From Bretschneidera sinensis (taxonomy: Eukaryota > Streptophyta > Magnoliopsida > Brassicales > Akaniaceae): 64,000 nucleotides of DNA. A program made the position numbers and the translations under genes. The DNA lies in NCBI GenBank assembly GCA_023935145.1, contig CM043697.1, positions 56,182,001-56,246,000 of the forward strand, in the 5' to 3' direction. Shown piece by piece: positions 1 through 12,127 of the stretch (within the stretch, counting starts at the first letter, position 1; every line of letters begins with the position of its first letter). The notes beneath the pieces were generated by a model. That model saw only the letters and a list, made by a program, of their open reading frames with translations. It was not told where the DNA came from and made no database searches.

Positions 1-735
1 CAGATTTTGCGAAATCAACTAGAAAATAAATTTAAAGTTCTTGGAGCAAACAAAGGGAGCGAATTTCGTGAAATCATCTTAAAAAATCAAAGTCTTCAAA
101 GAGGCATGGAGAGCGGATTTCAGGAAATCAACTCAGAAAAATCAAAGGCCTTGAAGAGGCAAATAGTGGGTTTTACAAAATCAGCTCAGAAAAAACCATG
201 GTCCTCGAAGAGGCAAAGAGAGCAGATGTTGTGAAATCAGCTCAAAAAATAATCAAAGTCCTCGAAGAGGCAAAAATAATAAATTTTGTGAAATCAACTC
301 AGAAGAATTAAAGTCCTCGAAGAAGCAAAGAGAACGAATTTCGTCAAATTGACTCAGAAAAAAAAAAATCAAAGTCCTCGAAGAGGTAAAAATAGTATAT
401 TTTGCAAAATCAGCTTAAAAATTAATTTGAAGTCCTTGAAAAGGCAAAAAGAACGAATTTTGAGAAATCAGCTTGAAAATGAATTTAAATTCCTTGAAGA
501 GGTAAAAAGAGAAAATTTTATGAAATCAACTCGAAAATGAATTTAAAGTCCTCGAATAGGCGAAGAGTGCGAAACCAACTCAAAAATGAATTTAAAGTCC
601 TTGAAGCAAGCAAAGAAAATGGATTTTACGAAATCGGCTTAAAGTCCTCAAAGTAAGCAATCGAAGTAAATATTGCAAAACGTGCTCAGAATGAATAGAA
701 TTCCTCGAAGTAAGCAAAAGAGAAATCCAAGAATC
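1..735. repeat. Degenerate tandem repeat, 13 units of about 55-58 bp
   Basis: Thirteen copies of a purine-rich unit start at about 37, 92, 147, 201, 258, 313, 374, 432, 490, 548, 597, 644 and 701. Each begins with a variant of GTCCTCGAAGAGGCAAA and continues with a version of GAATTTTGTGAAATCA and a run of A. Spacing is 47-61 bp, mostly 54-58. The first unit is cut by the window edge, so the array may extend left. Open frames of 60-75 codons cross it, but they differ between units and look like a by-product of stop-poor repeats. Such arrays are common inside large plant retroelements. There is no spacer structure of the CRISPR kind. Confidence 0.85.
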
Positions 736-1542
736 GTTATCCATAGTGGAGATTAGACTAAAGACCCCAGCAAACGAATCCCCAGTGAAGCATAAGCCCT
801 CGAAGCAAGCACTAATCAAAGGTGAACAAATGTCGGCTCCGTCACCTCAGGTACATATCACTACCATGGGTTTCCCCATGGAAAAATCTTTTTCTAATAA
901 CATTTTTACATTCATACAGGCATCGTATATTTTCTATTCCAGATTTTAAAATGAAACAAAGATCACTCACAGCCTTTGATTATAACTCTCAAAAGAGCTA
1001 TAATCAAAATGAGGTAAACTATGGACATCCAATTTCATTTCAAAAATTGTAATGGACCACATATGGGATCCAATGACAAATTTTGGTTCTATATGCTTGA
1101 ATTTGTAGATTCGGAGACTCGGAATTAAATTTTGGAGTTGGACTGATTACAAACCATTTTGACCCATCTTTAAATTCGCATAAGCCTACAAAATCTAGAC
1201 CAAACACTTTTTTGTAAACTTCCCATACTTACCTTGAGATCTAAAAAACCATTCAAAACCAATTCAAGCCCAATCCCAAAGGCCTACCCTCACTACAATA
1301 GGTGAGACCCATGTTTCATGCACACATGACATGCCCTGATTGATTTACACCTTCCTTGCTTCATGCCTACAGTAGTAGATCCAAACCCATCCCTTGTAAG
1401 TGGATAAAACCACACCTATGACGGAGCTTTCTCTCTCCAATCCAACACTGCAAATTGGCAACCCGTAAATTCAATCCAGAAATTTCTACCATCGGTGTTG
1501 AACAACAGGCCCCCAACCCATCACTTCTCCCAAAAATCCTCA
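736..1542. other. Intergenic, no gene seen
   Basis: I see no supported coding exon here. Two overlapping frames at 746-1052 have no recognisable protein pattern. This sequence is the left flank of the hAT element that follows. Confidence 0.5.
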
Positions 1543-1927
1543 TGCCAATCTAAGAGTGGAAATATTGGACAACATATGAACATGACACGAAATAAAGCGA
1601 GTTAGTGTTGTAATCGTTTTCGAGTTATATTATAATCGGATTCGTATTATAATCGTGTCGACACGGTTACAACACGAAAAAATCATATTGTGTCTTGGGT
1701 TGACCGATCAACCCAAAATGACATGATTATGACCCGATTAATTTCATAAGATTGATGGGTCGTGTTGAAACGGTTATGACCCATGATTTTCTATGATCCA
1801 TTTAATGCTATTTTTAAATGCAAGTAGTACGCGATTACAATCTTGTCTCTATAACAATAGTTTATATCTATTTTAAGTATAAGATTATAATTGTTTATTA
1901 CATTCTAAATAAACAAAAAAAATCTTA

Positions 1928-1972
1928 GTGTGTGTGTATGTGTGTGCGTGTGTGTGTGTATATATATATATG
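1928..1972. repeat. (TG)n/(TA)n microsatellite
   Basis: A TG-rich run followed by a short TA run, inside the left part of the hAT element. Confidence 0.8.
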
Positions 1973-3559
1973 TCACTAACAACAAACCCTGGGTTTTCAC
2001 CGTTCGTAAATCATAACACTCCCCCAATTCTCAACACACTACTTTCCTCTCTCCCCCTTCCCAGCAATATTGTATGCACCATTTTCTTGTTGTTGTTGTT
2101 GTTAATTTTTTTGGGTATTCTAAAACTTTGTTTCTTTCTCTTTTTCTCTTTGTGCCTTGCATTTGTAATATAAATATTAATTACACTTTTGGTTTCGTTT
2201 CTTTGATAGACTTTTGAATGGAGAGAAAGAAGTAGAAGATCATTACCTTTTATTATTTATAGTATTATTAAGGTACCATTAGATTTTGTTTTTGTTTTTT
2301 TAGGTTTAATTATTTTTTAAAAATGAAATCTTAGCCCATAAGAGTGAGATTCACTTGATTAAATTCAACCATAATTAAATATATCCATAACTTTGATATG
2401 TTTGAAGTAGTGTTGTAGTTTGATATGTTTTCTTTAAATTTTAATTCTAAACAATATATTTGCAAGTAATAATAGAATGTTGCATGTTAATTTTATTCTG
2501 TTTTCGTTAAAAAGGTTATCTAGTTTGTGGAGTTTTGATTACTCTGTACAAATTTTAAGGTTCTCTAGTCTAGGAGACCTTTTCCCTTTCTAGGTTTAAC
2601 TTTATAAATGAAATTATCATTTCTATTAGATTGTAAATATGTGAAGTTAACTTTTCATTATTCAGTAGTATTTAATTAAAATTATTTTTTTTGAACTTAG
2701 ATTAATATTCTCAAGCCATCTTTAGCTGGATATTAGGTAATCTATGAAGAAAAGAAAAGAAAAAGATATGACAAGGTGAGAAGGAAATAAATTCCTAATT
2801 CAATTGGATCCTTAGGTGAATGACTTAACATAAAATATATATGCTTTGAATGAATTTAAGATAATTCCTTTCATATCTAAGGTGCTAATGTTGATTCATG
2901 TTATACAGTTTATTTATTTATTTATGCTAATTGATTATATAGCTTGGCCATGGATGCTTAATTCACTTCTTTGGGAGTTGTCAACATATTTTTACAATTA
3001 GGTATTGTCCTACCATCTATAGGCGTGAAACAACTCAAATGTACAGGTTAGAAATGCTAAATTAGTTTCCTTACATATAATTCTATAATAGCGTGCCCTA
3101 TTTCTTATATTTTTGTGCCATGGCCTCTTCCTTTAAGATTTAACTTAGCCATATCACCACTCATGTTCCAATCTGAGACATTTTCTTATTGGTTTCTGAA
3201 TGTATATATTCTTTGGTTTAGTTAGTTTATGTTTTTATGTTAACATTCTTTTAGGCTTTTGAATACAAAATTTTCCTTCTTTCAAATTATTGGAGTGAAT
3301 ATATAACATGTTGAAATCTTTTAACTTGTGTGGGCATACATTGTTTAAATAAAATGGGTAATTACTTTAGAATTTCAAGTACTATTGCTAAGTCATGATT
3401 AATGGTTGTGGGTCATTCCTTTAATTTTTGTTAATACTAGTAGCTTTTGTTCCCAATTTTTTTTATTTTTCCTTTTTAATATTGTGTTAAAATTTTATTG
3501 TTTGATGATTAATAATTATATATGTAGATGCAAAGAATAGCAGACTTAGTAATCCTCTT

Positions 3560-6395
3560 ACTTGAGAAGGTTTCACTAAAATAAGGGTAGAGAATGGAGG
3601 AGGAAAGGGAAAGGATAAGCTTATTTCCAAATGTGACTTTTGTGAGGAAGAGTTGAAGAATATGTACAAGTATGGCACAACTACGTTAAAGAGGCATGCC
3701 AATTATTGTCATCAGTGTAACTGGCAGAAAAAACCCAGCAAGTGAGAGGGCATTCTATGCATCGATATGGTATAATGGACCTTCTTTACACGGAGACAAT
3801 CTATTGCCACCTCCCTTGAATGAAACCAATCCACCTCCGTCTCCCTTGAATTAAACCAATCCACTTTTACCTCCCTTGAATGAAGCCACCTCCATATCCC
3901 TTGAATGAAGACAATGTGGTGCGACTCTTAGGATATGAGTATGAGTTAAGATATGTGTTGCTAGCTTTAATTTCTTTAAGTTTGTTTTATGAAAAATTAT
4001 TTGTAAGACTTTTAATTGTTGGATTGGTTGTGACTATAGTGAGTGGACTCACTTTGTGGTTGTTTTAATTCTAATGTGATATAATGTGTTATTGAATTTA
4101 TGATTTAATTATTTGTCATATTTAGCTATGTGTTTACTTTTGATATCTTATTATATTTTAATTCTTCTTTTTTTCATTTTGAATTTAATGGAGATAATAA
4201 TAAGTTTTAAAACCCGACTCTAATGTGTTGCTTTACATGTAGATGGGGGGATAAGGATGACATGATTTTTGTTGAGGATTGTGATAGCATGGATGTGCTT
4301 GGTGAAGAATATGATAATGTGGTTGAGTTAGAGGAAGTAGCTATTGTTATGGAAGCTAAGAAAAATGTGGCAAAGCGTCAAATAAAACTTACCTCACAAG
4401 TGTGAGTTTTTTTACATGCTTCCTCTTAGAAAGAACAAGAAAAAAAGAGGACAAATGCAAGAGGTGTAGAATAACATACATTTCTAATAGTAAGTTTGGA
4501 ATTGGTAATATGAAACACTATATGAAGACTTTTGTTAGATTATATACACGAGATGTGGGCCAATTACTTTTATCACAAAGTAGTGGTTTCATGTCTTTAT
4601 CTTATGCTTCATATGATCATGAAAAGTTTAGGGAGTTACTAACAACTATTATCTTGCATGAATTACCTTTTTAATTCACTGAATGGGTGAGAATTAGAAC
4701 TATTTTTCTCTATTTATGTGGTGATTATTATGACTAGGAATACTTGTAAGGTTGATTATATTAAGATGTATAAGAGCAAGAAGGGTAGAGTACAAACAAT
4801 GTTGGAGGCAACACTGGGAAGGGTTAGTTTCAAATTTGATTGTTGGTCTGGTGGGTATATATGTTTTATAGCTCATTTTATTGATAAAGGTTAGAACCTA
4901 CAAAAGAGGATTCTAAATTTCAGCTTTATGTCACCTCCTTATACTGGTATATATTTGGCTGAAAGGATCCAAACTTTTTTGACTGATTGGGGGAAAGATA
5001 AGAGAGTGTTTTCAATCACTTTGGATAATGCATATGCAAATGATAGATCTGTTAAGCTTTTAAAGATTAATTATCATTGAGGATGGTTTGTTGTGTGATA
5101 GGGAATTTCTTCACTTTCATTGTTGTGCTCATATCTTAAATTTAATTATTAAAGATGGGTTAAAAGAGATAGATTAGTCTGTCCAAAAGATCCATGAAAG
5201 TGTCAAATATGCGAAACGGTCACAAGTTAGGAAACAAAATTTTTTGGAGTTTATTTCTTATAACTCTTTTGATGCTAAAATGGCTTTAAGACAAGATATC
5301 CCAACTAATGGAATTCTACTTTCATTATGCTTGATAGTGCTATTTACTATAGTCATATTGTCATTCATCTAGAGTTGAATGATTCAAATTATAAGCATTG
5401 TCCAACTAGGAATGAATGGGATAAGGTTTGAAATATCTGTAAGTTCTTGGCACTATTTAATGAAATCACTTGTATTTTCTCTAGCACCAAGTATCCAATT
5501 GCAAATTTGTATTTTCCTTCAGTGTTTTCGACTTGTGAAATTGAATGAAGCAATGAAGAGTGATGATGACTATTTGACAAAAATGACAGCTAATATGTAC
5601 GCTAAATTTGTGAAATATTGGTTTAAATTTAGCACAATATTAGCTATAGTAGTTATTTTGGATCTTCGTTACAAATTGAGTTTTGTTGAGTGATGTTACT
5701 CAAAACTTTATGGTGGTAAAGGGTTTTATGAGTCTTTGCATGCGAAAGAGAAGTTGATACAATTTTTTAATAATTTGTCGATGTTTGCAAGTCTTTTTTA
5801 AAGTCCATCATCATTGAGCTCAATAGGAAACAATCAAACTTATAGTCCCTATTGCTCCTCCTCCTATACCCTTAGAAAATGTTTTATGGGAGCACTCGAG
5901 ATATGCTCAAGATATGTTGATTTCAGATTATTTTTATAACATTTATATTGTTGTTTATGTGCTTTAATTAAATTTTTTTACACATTGTCCATGTGATTTA
6001 GTGTTTCATTGTTGTTGTTTTTCAATTGTTATTTATTTTTGTAGGAATTTATTTCACATTGAAGTCAAGAAGCCACCCCACATAAAACATAGCTCGAGCT
6101 TTATTTAGATGAGCTAAGTTTAAATAGTACTGTCTCATTGGATGTGTTGCAACATTGAAAAGCGAATCAATTTCGATATCTTGAAGTTGTTGCGATGACT
6201 CGTGATGTTCTAAGCATATCTATTTCAAATGTTGCATTAGAATGTGTTTTTAGTGTAATGGGAGGGTTCTTGATTAGTACCAGAGTGTGTTTCAACATGA
6301 TACGATGGAGGCATTGGTTTACACAAGAGATTGGTTGTATGGAGAACAAGGAATCAAACTTGTGGTTACTTTTGTCCTTAAATAAGTTATGATAT
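3560..6395 (+). pseudogene. hAT transposase relic
   Basis: Translated fragments in changing frames follow the order of a hAT transposase. A BED zinc finger comes first (CDFC near 3633, then LKRHANYCH). A second finger follows near 4455 (KCKRC, then GNMKHYMKT). Core blocks run from about 4600 to 5800, for example ITLDNAYAND near 5020 and FKFSTILAIVVILDLRYK near 5620. A C-terminal dimerisation block lies near 6140-6340 (LDVLQHW, then VLSISISNVALECVFSVMGG and TRDWLYGEQG). Stops and frameshifts separate the blocks, so no functional product is possible. The stretch about 1980-3540 has no recognisable coding and may be leader or intron. Confidence 0.8.
3806..3915 (+). repeat. Short tandem repeat inside the hAT relic
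   Basis: Four imperfect units of 25-30 bp sharing CCACCTCCCTTGAATGAA. The array lies between the two zinc-finger blocks and would encode a proline-rich linker. Confidence 0.6.
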
Positions 6396-7378
6396 AGTAA
6401 TAATTAGACTATAGAGATTTCTTAAATAATCACAAGTGACCTTATTGAGTTGACTCTGTTAATATATGTGTTTTATATTTCTTGTATGCCTCTTCCCTTG
6501 TCAATTTTTATTTTCCTAATTCATCTTTGAGTGTTTTTGCTTATGTTATATTCAGATTTGCAAAGAGTTGAGTGGCTTGCTTGTTTTAACATTTGTTTTC
6601 TTCTTTTTCTTTGTAAAAATGGCTACAAAAGCAATGAAAGATCTTACTTTTCATATAATAGGCATGAACATGATTGAGAATGAAGCATCTTCAACTCCAT
6701 CTAAGGGTTTTGTTGCTAATTTGGATGGTTAATGTTATGAACTTTTTTTTTCTTTATTGGTGGATATGTTTTGAACCTATGGACTTGTAATTAGACGGCT
6801 TATGCCTTATGCTATTCTTTTTTTTTTCTTTCGGATGGCTTATGATAGAACCAATATGAATGATAATTAATGAATTAATGTTGAATGCTCTTTGACTTTT
6901 TTTTATATATTTCAGGCTATATGTATGTTTGGATCATGAATATGTTGGAATTTGGATCATGGATGATTAGATGGGTGGTTGTATTTGTTTATGTAATAAA
7001 TAGGCCATTTTGGGTTAGTCGTGTTGGGTTGTCATGTCTAATATAACCCGTTTATGTATGGGTTAATCTTTTCATGTTTTCATATTTGGTTTAATACGAC
7101 ACATTTATTAAATGGATTACGTGTGTCATATCGTGTTACCCGTTTAATAAACATGTTGTTTTAGTGTTGAGTTTTCTTGACATGATTAATAACCGTGTCG
7201 TGTTTGTGTCAACCCATTTAGTGTTATATCCAACTTCGACATGAACATGACATGACAACCCAAATTGTCATCCCTATGCCAATCTAACCCTATCACCTGC
7301 CTAAAAGTCCTTTTGCTGACCAACGATACTTTGCTTCCATCATACCATTATCACCCCTGTCCCTACCATTTTCCCTGT

Positions 7379-7383
<5 letters not shown>

Positions 7384-7416
<33 letters not shown>
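7384..7416. repeat. (CT)n microsatellite
   Basis: An uninterrupted CT run of about 33 bp just right of the hAT element. Confidence 0.9.
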
Positions 7417-7419
<3 letters not shown>

Positions 7420-8100
7420 TACACATGGGGAGACAGATATATAGAAAAAAATATATATTTAAAAAAAGCACTGAAAAGAAAGACACGTATAAGAAAAAAT
7501 CACACAGCACCCAAAACTTTTTCAATACAAAAATTACTAGTCAAAATTGCTCTCTTCGTAATCGATTTTCTTCCAAAAGCAAGTTGAGTCTCTAAAGTCC
7601 ATTTGAAATTCCAAAAGTACAAGGAATCTCTTAGGACAATCTCCTCACATTGAAAATTCCTTACCCAAAAAGGTTGATAAAGCTATTTCTTAATCATTTT
7701 CTTTTGATTGAAGAATAAAGCATAAAAATATTTGGTATATTTAGACCACCATGATAATAAGCTTCATGATTTAGTTTATTTTCATTTTAATATGTTTAAA
7801 ATGATTTTATTGAATGTGTATGTTTTCTTTTATGTTTTTGTCTTTTTCTGATATGTTGTAATAGCATTGAAAGTTATGTGCCTTTAGTACAGTACTTCCA
7901 TGGTAAGGCGTCTTACTAGAAAGTTTCACGCCTTTAACGCTGTATTTTGCAGACAGAAAAGAATTTTATTATGTGATGTTTAATTTTCATGCAACGATTA
8001 CATTGTCTCGGCATGTTTAATATGTGTTCAGTTTTTAATGGATTCTATTATGTCATTTTATCCTTCTATTTACTTCATTCTTCTAATATATAGTATGATA
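7420..8100. other. Intergenic, no gene seen
   Basis: AT-rich sequence. No coding pattern or transposon end is recognised. Confidence 0.5.
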
Positions 8101-8104
8101 TAGT

Positions 8105-8262
8105 AATCTATGTGCCGTGGAGGACCCTTGTGGTCACATGATTGTAATCCGAGCGCTGCAGAGGTTCCATGGTCCCATGATTATAATCTATGCCGCGGAG
8201 GACCCCTTTTGATCTCTTATTGCAATCTGTGTTTCGTGGAGGATCTCTATAGTCTAATGTCA
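8105..8262 (+). repeat. Four-unit 39-41 bp tandem repeat, GC-richer than surroundings
   Basis: Units start with AATCTATG or a variant at 8105, 8146, 8185 and 8224. Units 1, 3 and 4 then contain a version of GCCGTGGAGGACCC; unit 2 has the diverged GCGCTGCAGAGGTTCC. Its style matches the short GC-rich repeated motifs inside LTRs elsewhere in this window. Confidence 0.7.
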
Positions 8263-8539
8263 CCTTTTACGCTGTCAATTTTACACCTTCCGTAGTATTG
8301 GTTCCGCGCCTTCCACACTAGTAGTTCTGCACTAGAAATTGCGCTACAAAAGCCTCCATTTGGCATTTGTGTTTTCTTTTTTTATTTCCCCACTTTTTAT
8401 TTTAGTTATTTTTTGTACTTCTTGTTCAAAATAGAGTAGATAATATAAACCTCACAATAGATTAATTTCATTTATTTACTCTTTGCCGCATTAATCTTAT
8501 TTTGTGATAATAATTGTTATAACTCTTTGAGTGATATAA

Positions 8540-9720
8540 ATTGTAAGTGCATGCTTGAGTGTTAGTGTACAACAAAATTACTTAGTTTACAATTTAGATA
8601 TTTCCTAAAAAACTAGAAGAGCTAGAATTTGGTCTAGACAAAAAAGAGAACTCTAATTCCTTTCTATCTTGTACTCTAATCTCCCATCTCTCTAAATCTC
8701 ACTTTAAGACCAATTACAAGGAATTTGACCCCCTTAAGGTCAAATGACTACTTCAATCACCTTTGCTCCATGCTTGGGTGACATAAGTTAATGTGAAAAA
8801 TGTATCCCAACCTAAAAGAGCTCTCTTTGAGGGAGCCCTTTTACTAATTGATGAAGGGTGGTGTAGGGCACAGTGCCCACACATAATTAGATTCACTAAA
8901 ACAAAATGTAATATGAATTATAATTAATTCATATTGGAATGTGTAAGACTTGGAAATAAATAAATAAGGTAATAATAAAATAATAAAAGCTTATATCAAG
9001 GGAGGATTATAAAGTTACTGAATGATTGTAAGAAAAACTAAGTAAAACTGGAATTACTAGCAAATGATGTGGTGAAATGTAGAAAAAAATAAGAAGTGGA
9101 GGGGTAAACTTGTAATAAGGTTAAAGAGAGTCTATAAAAAGGAGAGAGACATCATATTTGTTTTTTTGTGGAAGTCTCTAAAGAGACCGAGAGAATGAGA
9201 GAAAAAGATAAAAGACAAAAAAAAAAGAAGGGAGAGAAAATAATAGAGAAAAATTATAAAAAAAAGTGAAAATATACTTTTCTATATCTTTAATCTTCAA
9301 GCATGCTTATAAACTTAGGATTTGAGTTCGGATTTATGGCTTTGAAATTGTTTGAGAAAAATTTGAAAAGATTTATATTATTTTGAAGGAAAATGGGTTT
9401 TAAACCAAATTTCATGATTTTGAAGCTTAAAGTTCAAATCTTGTTGTGGGTAATGTTGGTTTTTGTTGATAAAACTATAAGAAACTCGTATCTTTGAATA
9501 CTTGAGAAGTCCCATGGAAATCAAGAAGAAATTTGCAGGAAAAAATGAGTTTTCGTACGAGTTTTTTGCTGAAATCGGAGTATAGTCGACTACAGTAGTG
9601 CGTAGTCGACTATAGGAGGTTTCTGGACCTATTTTATTGCATAAAAAGTGTTGTAGTCAACTACACAAGGCATCACGGGTTGTTTGTGGTCAACTGAAAC
9701 ATGTTGGTTTTTAAAATTTA
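8540..9720 (+). repeat. Possible LTR remnant with TATA box and GTCGAC palindromes
   Basis: A TATAAAAA box at 9133-9140 is followed by a purine-rich leader. At 9584-9616 there are two near-palindromes of the TAGTCGACTA type, and at about 9655 and 9690 two decayed versions. This pattern resembles the LTRs recognised elsewhere in the window. No partner LTR or target duplication was found, so the assignment is tentative. Confidence 0.3.
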
Positions 9721-9939
9721 GCATTTTCCTTCAATTTTTTAATGTAAAACCTTTCCAAAGTCAATTTAATCTTCAAATACATTGGAAACATGAATAAAAA
9801 CCTTTGAAATGCTTAGTATTCATGATATTGACGTATTTTTAAAACCCAAAGTTAACAATTTGAAAAGGAAAGGCAAAATGGCATTATACATTGAAATTTC
9901 GATTTATGGAAGTGTGCTAAGTGCGCACATGATAGTTAA

Positions 9940-10846
9940 TGTTGGTATTTGTCTAAGGTTTGAACAAGGTTGGAAGAGGTCAAGCATGAAGTCCTTGAAG
10001 CCTTAGCACACTAGGAGTGTGCCTCAGCATAAAGCTAGAAAAAGGTGTGTGCATCCGGTCAAGCTGCGGCCCTGCTCTTCCGAGGCCATGGTACCCAGAA
10101 GGTGGAATGCTGGAGGAGGAGGCCAAGCCGTGATGCCCAGAACCTTGAGGGAGTATGATCTGCCCTAGGCCGCGGCGCCCCCTTTTCTAGGCCGCGGCGC
10201 CAGACACACTAATGCACACATATGTAAACCTCTTCCATGGTTCGTGAGACATGTCTAAAACACACAACTTGACTAAGGAATGATCAAAGGCTACGGTTGA
10301 TTGGTTATCAAGATCTAAGGGTGGAGAATGACACTCGAGATTGGATAAGAAGTTGGTGCACTATATAAAGGGTCACCTAGCTTCATTCTCAACAATAATG
10401 TGACATAACTTGTGATCAAAAGTGAGAGAATTTTAAAAAGTGCAAAGACACAAAACAAGAGAGACTCATTTGTAAGTTTGGTTGTTTAGAAGAGTAAGTA
10501 GAATAGAAAGGGGATTGAAGGGCTTGTAAAGGGAATTTTCTTGGGAAAATTTGAGGGTTAGTTCTTATCACTTTCTGTTTCTTCTTCTTCTTCTTTGTTT
10601 TCTTCAAGAACTTAGGCTTCTTGGAGAGGGGTTGCTGTGATTATAAAAGAACCATTGATTAGTGCAGAGAGTTCAGGTGAACTCACGGGTCATAGGCACA
10701 TTTTCGAACCTCGATAACAAACCGCTTGTCTTCTTTCTTTCTTTCATTTCTGTTTCTGTTTCCGATTCCAAGTCTTTACAAGTCATTCTAGACTTGGGTG
10801 TTTGGAAGATCACCACCTAGGTATCTTGTCAAGGTGATTTCTAACA
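9940..10846 (+). repeat. Ty1/copia 5' LTR of the mosaic element
   Basis: It begins TGTTGGTATTTG and ends CTAACA, directly before a tRNA-Met primer site. It contains a TATATAAAG box near 10362. A GC-rich block at about 10060-10205 holds two copies of TAGGCCGCGGCGCC plus looser variants. No second copy is present in the window, because the right half of the element is of another superfamily. Confidence 0.7.
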
Positions 10847-10847
10847 G

Positions 10848-10892
10848 TGGTATCAGAGCTAGAGGAGATACCATAACAGTGGTATCAGAGCT
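10848..10892 (+). promoter_or_regulatory. Duplicated tRNA-iMet primer binding site
   Basis: TGGTATCAGAGCT is present at 10848-10860, one base after the LTR end, and again at 10880-10892. The sequence is complementary to the 3' end of initiator tRNA-Met, the usual copia primer. The second copy probably arose by a 32-bp duplication. Confidence 0.85.
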
Positions 10893-11122
10893 TGCACAGC
10901 TGGGTATAGGAGCATGAACAGAAGGTATCGGAGCAAGACTCCAAGAATCAAAGAACAAACATCTTGGGTGATTCAAGAACGGAGTAAAGATTAATATCAG
11001 ATCATGTTCTTGAGAGTGATTCAAGAACGGTGTTAAGATCAATCTTCGATCATGTTCTTGAGGTTAGAAGAAGTTGGAAAACATTTATGGGTGTTGTACA
11101 AATCTGGGATCATCTCCGCAAG

Positions 11123-11953
11123 ATGGGTTCAAATTTCGTTGTTGAGAAGTTTGATGGAAAGGGAGATTTTTTCCTGTGGAAGCAGAAGATCAAGGTTGTT
11201 CTTATGCAACAGAAGGTGGACTTGGCTATTGGAGAAGATGATGCTTTTCCAGCAAGTATCACGGAGGACCAACGGATTGAGATGAAGAAGATGACATACA
11301 GCACCATCTTCTTACACATGTCGGATAGTGTCACAAGGGAGTGCAGAGACTCGGAAGATCCTGTTGTCATATGGAAGAAACTAGATGAGTTGTTTCTTAC
11401 CAAAACTCTCCCTAACAAGATTTATCTTCTTAAAAGAATCTTTGCTTTTAAAATGGATCCTAATAAAGAGTTGCAAGATAATCTTGATGTTTTTAATAAA
11501 CTAGTTCAAGATTTGACTAGTTGTAGTATTAAATTCCCGGATGAACAATTGGCTGTTATGTTATTAAATTCTCTTCCTGATTGTTTTGATAGTTTAATTA
11601 ATGTAATTAAATATGGAAGAGATACATTAACCAAAGAAATTGTGGTCAATGCTATAAAGGCTCATGATTTCAAAGCCAAAAGTAAGGAGGCGTCAAGAGA
11701 TGAAGGGTTGTTCGTAAGAGGAAGGCCAGCAACTTGGAATGGCAATAGCAAACATGGCAACTACCGGGAGAAATTAAGAGGTAGAGGGCAGAGCCATGGG
11801 AGAGCACATTCCAAACCAATATTTGGAGGAAAATGGTGCTTCTACTGTAACAAGGAGGGTCACTTCAAGAAAGATTGCAAGAAGAGGTTACGGGATGAGA
11901 GAGGGACAAGCCATACCAACAATGAAGAGGCTTCAGTTGCCAAAGGAGAATAG
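11123..11953 (+). CDS. Ty1/copia Gag (intact frame)
   Basis: An uninterrupted 276-residue frame starts at ATG 11123, in MGSNFVVEKFDGKGDFFLW. The frame also has an upstream ATG at 11030, but the later one matches the usual start of copia gag proteins. The body is the UBN2-type capsid region, followed by an Arg/Gly-rich stretch and one CCHC zinc knuckle, CFYCNKEGHFKKDC, at residues about 235-248. It packages element RNA in virus-like particles in the cytoplasm. Two consecutive stops, TAG and TAA at 11951-11956, now close the frame ahead of the protease, where related elements read on. It is the only long intact frame of the mosaic element. Confidence 0.8.
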   Translation: MGSNFVVEKFDGKGDFFLWKQKIKVVLMQQKVDLAIGEDDAFPASITEDQRIEMKKMTYSTIFLHMSDSVTRECRDSEDPVVIWKKLDELFLTKTLPNKIYLLKRIFAFKMDPNKELQDNLDVFNKLVQDLTSCSIKFPDEQLAVMLLNSLPDCFDSLINVIKYGRDTLTKEIVVNAIKAHDFKAKSKEASRDEGLFVRGRPATWNGNSKHGNYREKLRGRGQSHGRAHSKPIFGGKWCFYCNKEGHFKKDCKKRLRDERGTSHTNNEEASVAKGE

Positions 11954-11956
11954 TAA

Positions 11957-12127
11957 GATGATGTTCTTGTTGTGTGCTCAAATGTGAGCAGGAGGCAAGG
12001 CAGCGAGAAGTGGATTCTAGATTTCGAGTGCACTTATCACATGTGCTCTCACAAGGAATGGTTCAAGAATTTCAAGGAGATCAATGATGGAGGGGTCTTC
12101 TTGGGTAATGAAAATTCTTGCCAAGTA
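11957..12127 (+). pseudogene. Ty1/copia protease fragment, active site mutated
   Basis: Translation continues in the gag frame after two stops. The protease signature appears as WILDFECTYHMC at about 12011-12046. Copia retropepsins usually have D-S-G at this site, so the Ser and Gly of the triad are changed to Phe and Glu. Homology to copia stops after GNENSCQV at about 12127, where the sequence switches to a Ty3/gypsy gag tail. Confidence 0.7.

Larger units (their letters stand above)
1551..7276 (+). mobile_element. hAT (Ac/Tam3-like) DNA transposon with 8-bp TSD, inactive
   Basis: An identical 8-bp duplication, TGCCAATC, lies at 1543-1550 and 7277-7284, which is the TSD length expected for hAT elements. 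The left end reads TAAGAGTGGAAATATTGG. The right end, read inward, is TAGGGATGACAATTTGGG, so the terminal repeats are diverged. Both ends are followed by about 250 bp of subterminal sequence rich in short motifs such as GACACG, CGTGTCG, GACCC and GGGTTG, as in plant hAT elements. The interior carries two BED-type zinc finger relics and transposase fragments in plus orientation, broken by many stops. At 5.7 kb it has the size of an autonomous element that has since decayed. Confidence 0.85.

Noticed and set aside
1..720. Regular direct repeats resembling a CRISPR array
   Set aside because: The spacer parts are themselves repeated and degenerate, units are adjacent without unique spacers, and the window is plant nuclear DNA.
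11110..11418. 102-codon minus-strand frame
   Set aside because: Shadow of the copia gag frame on the opposite strand.
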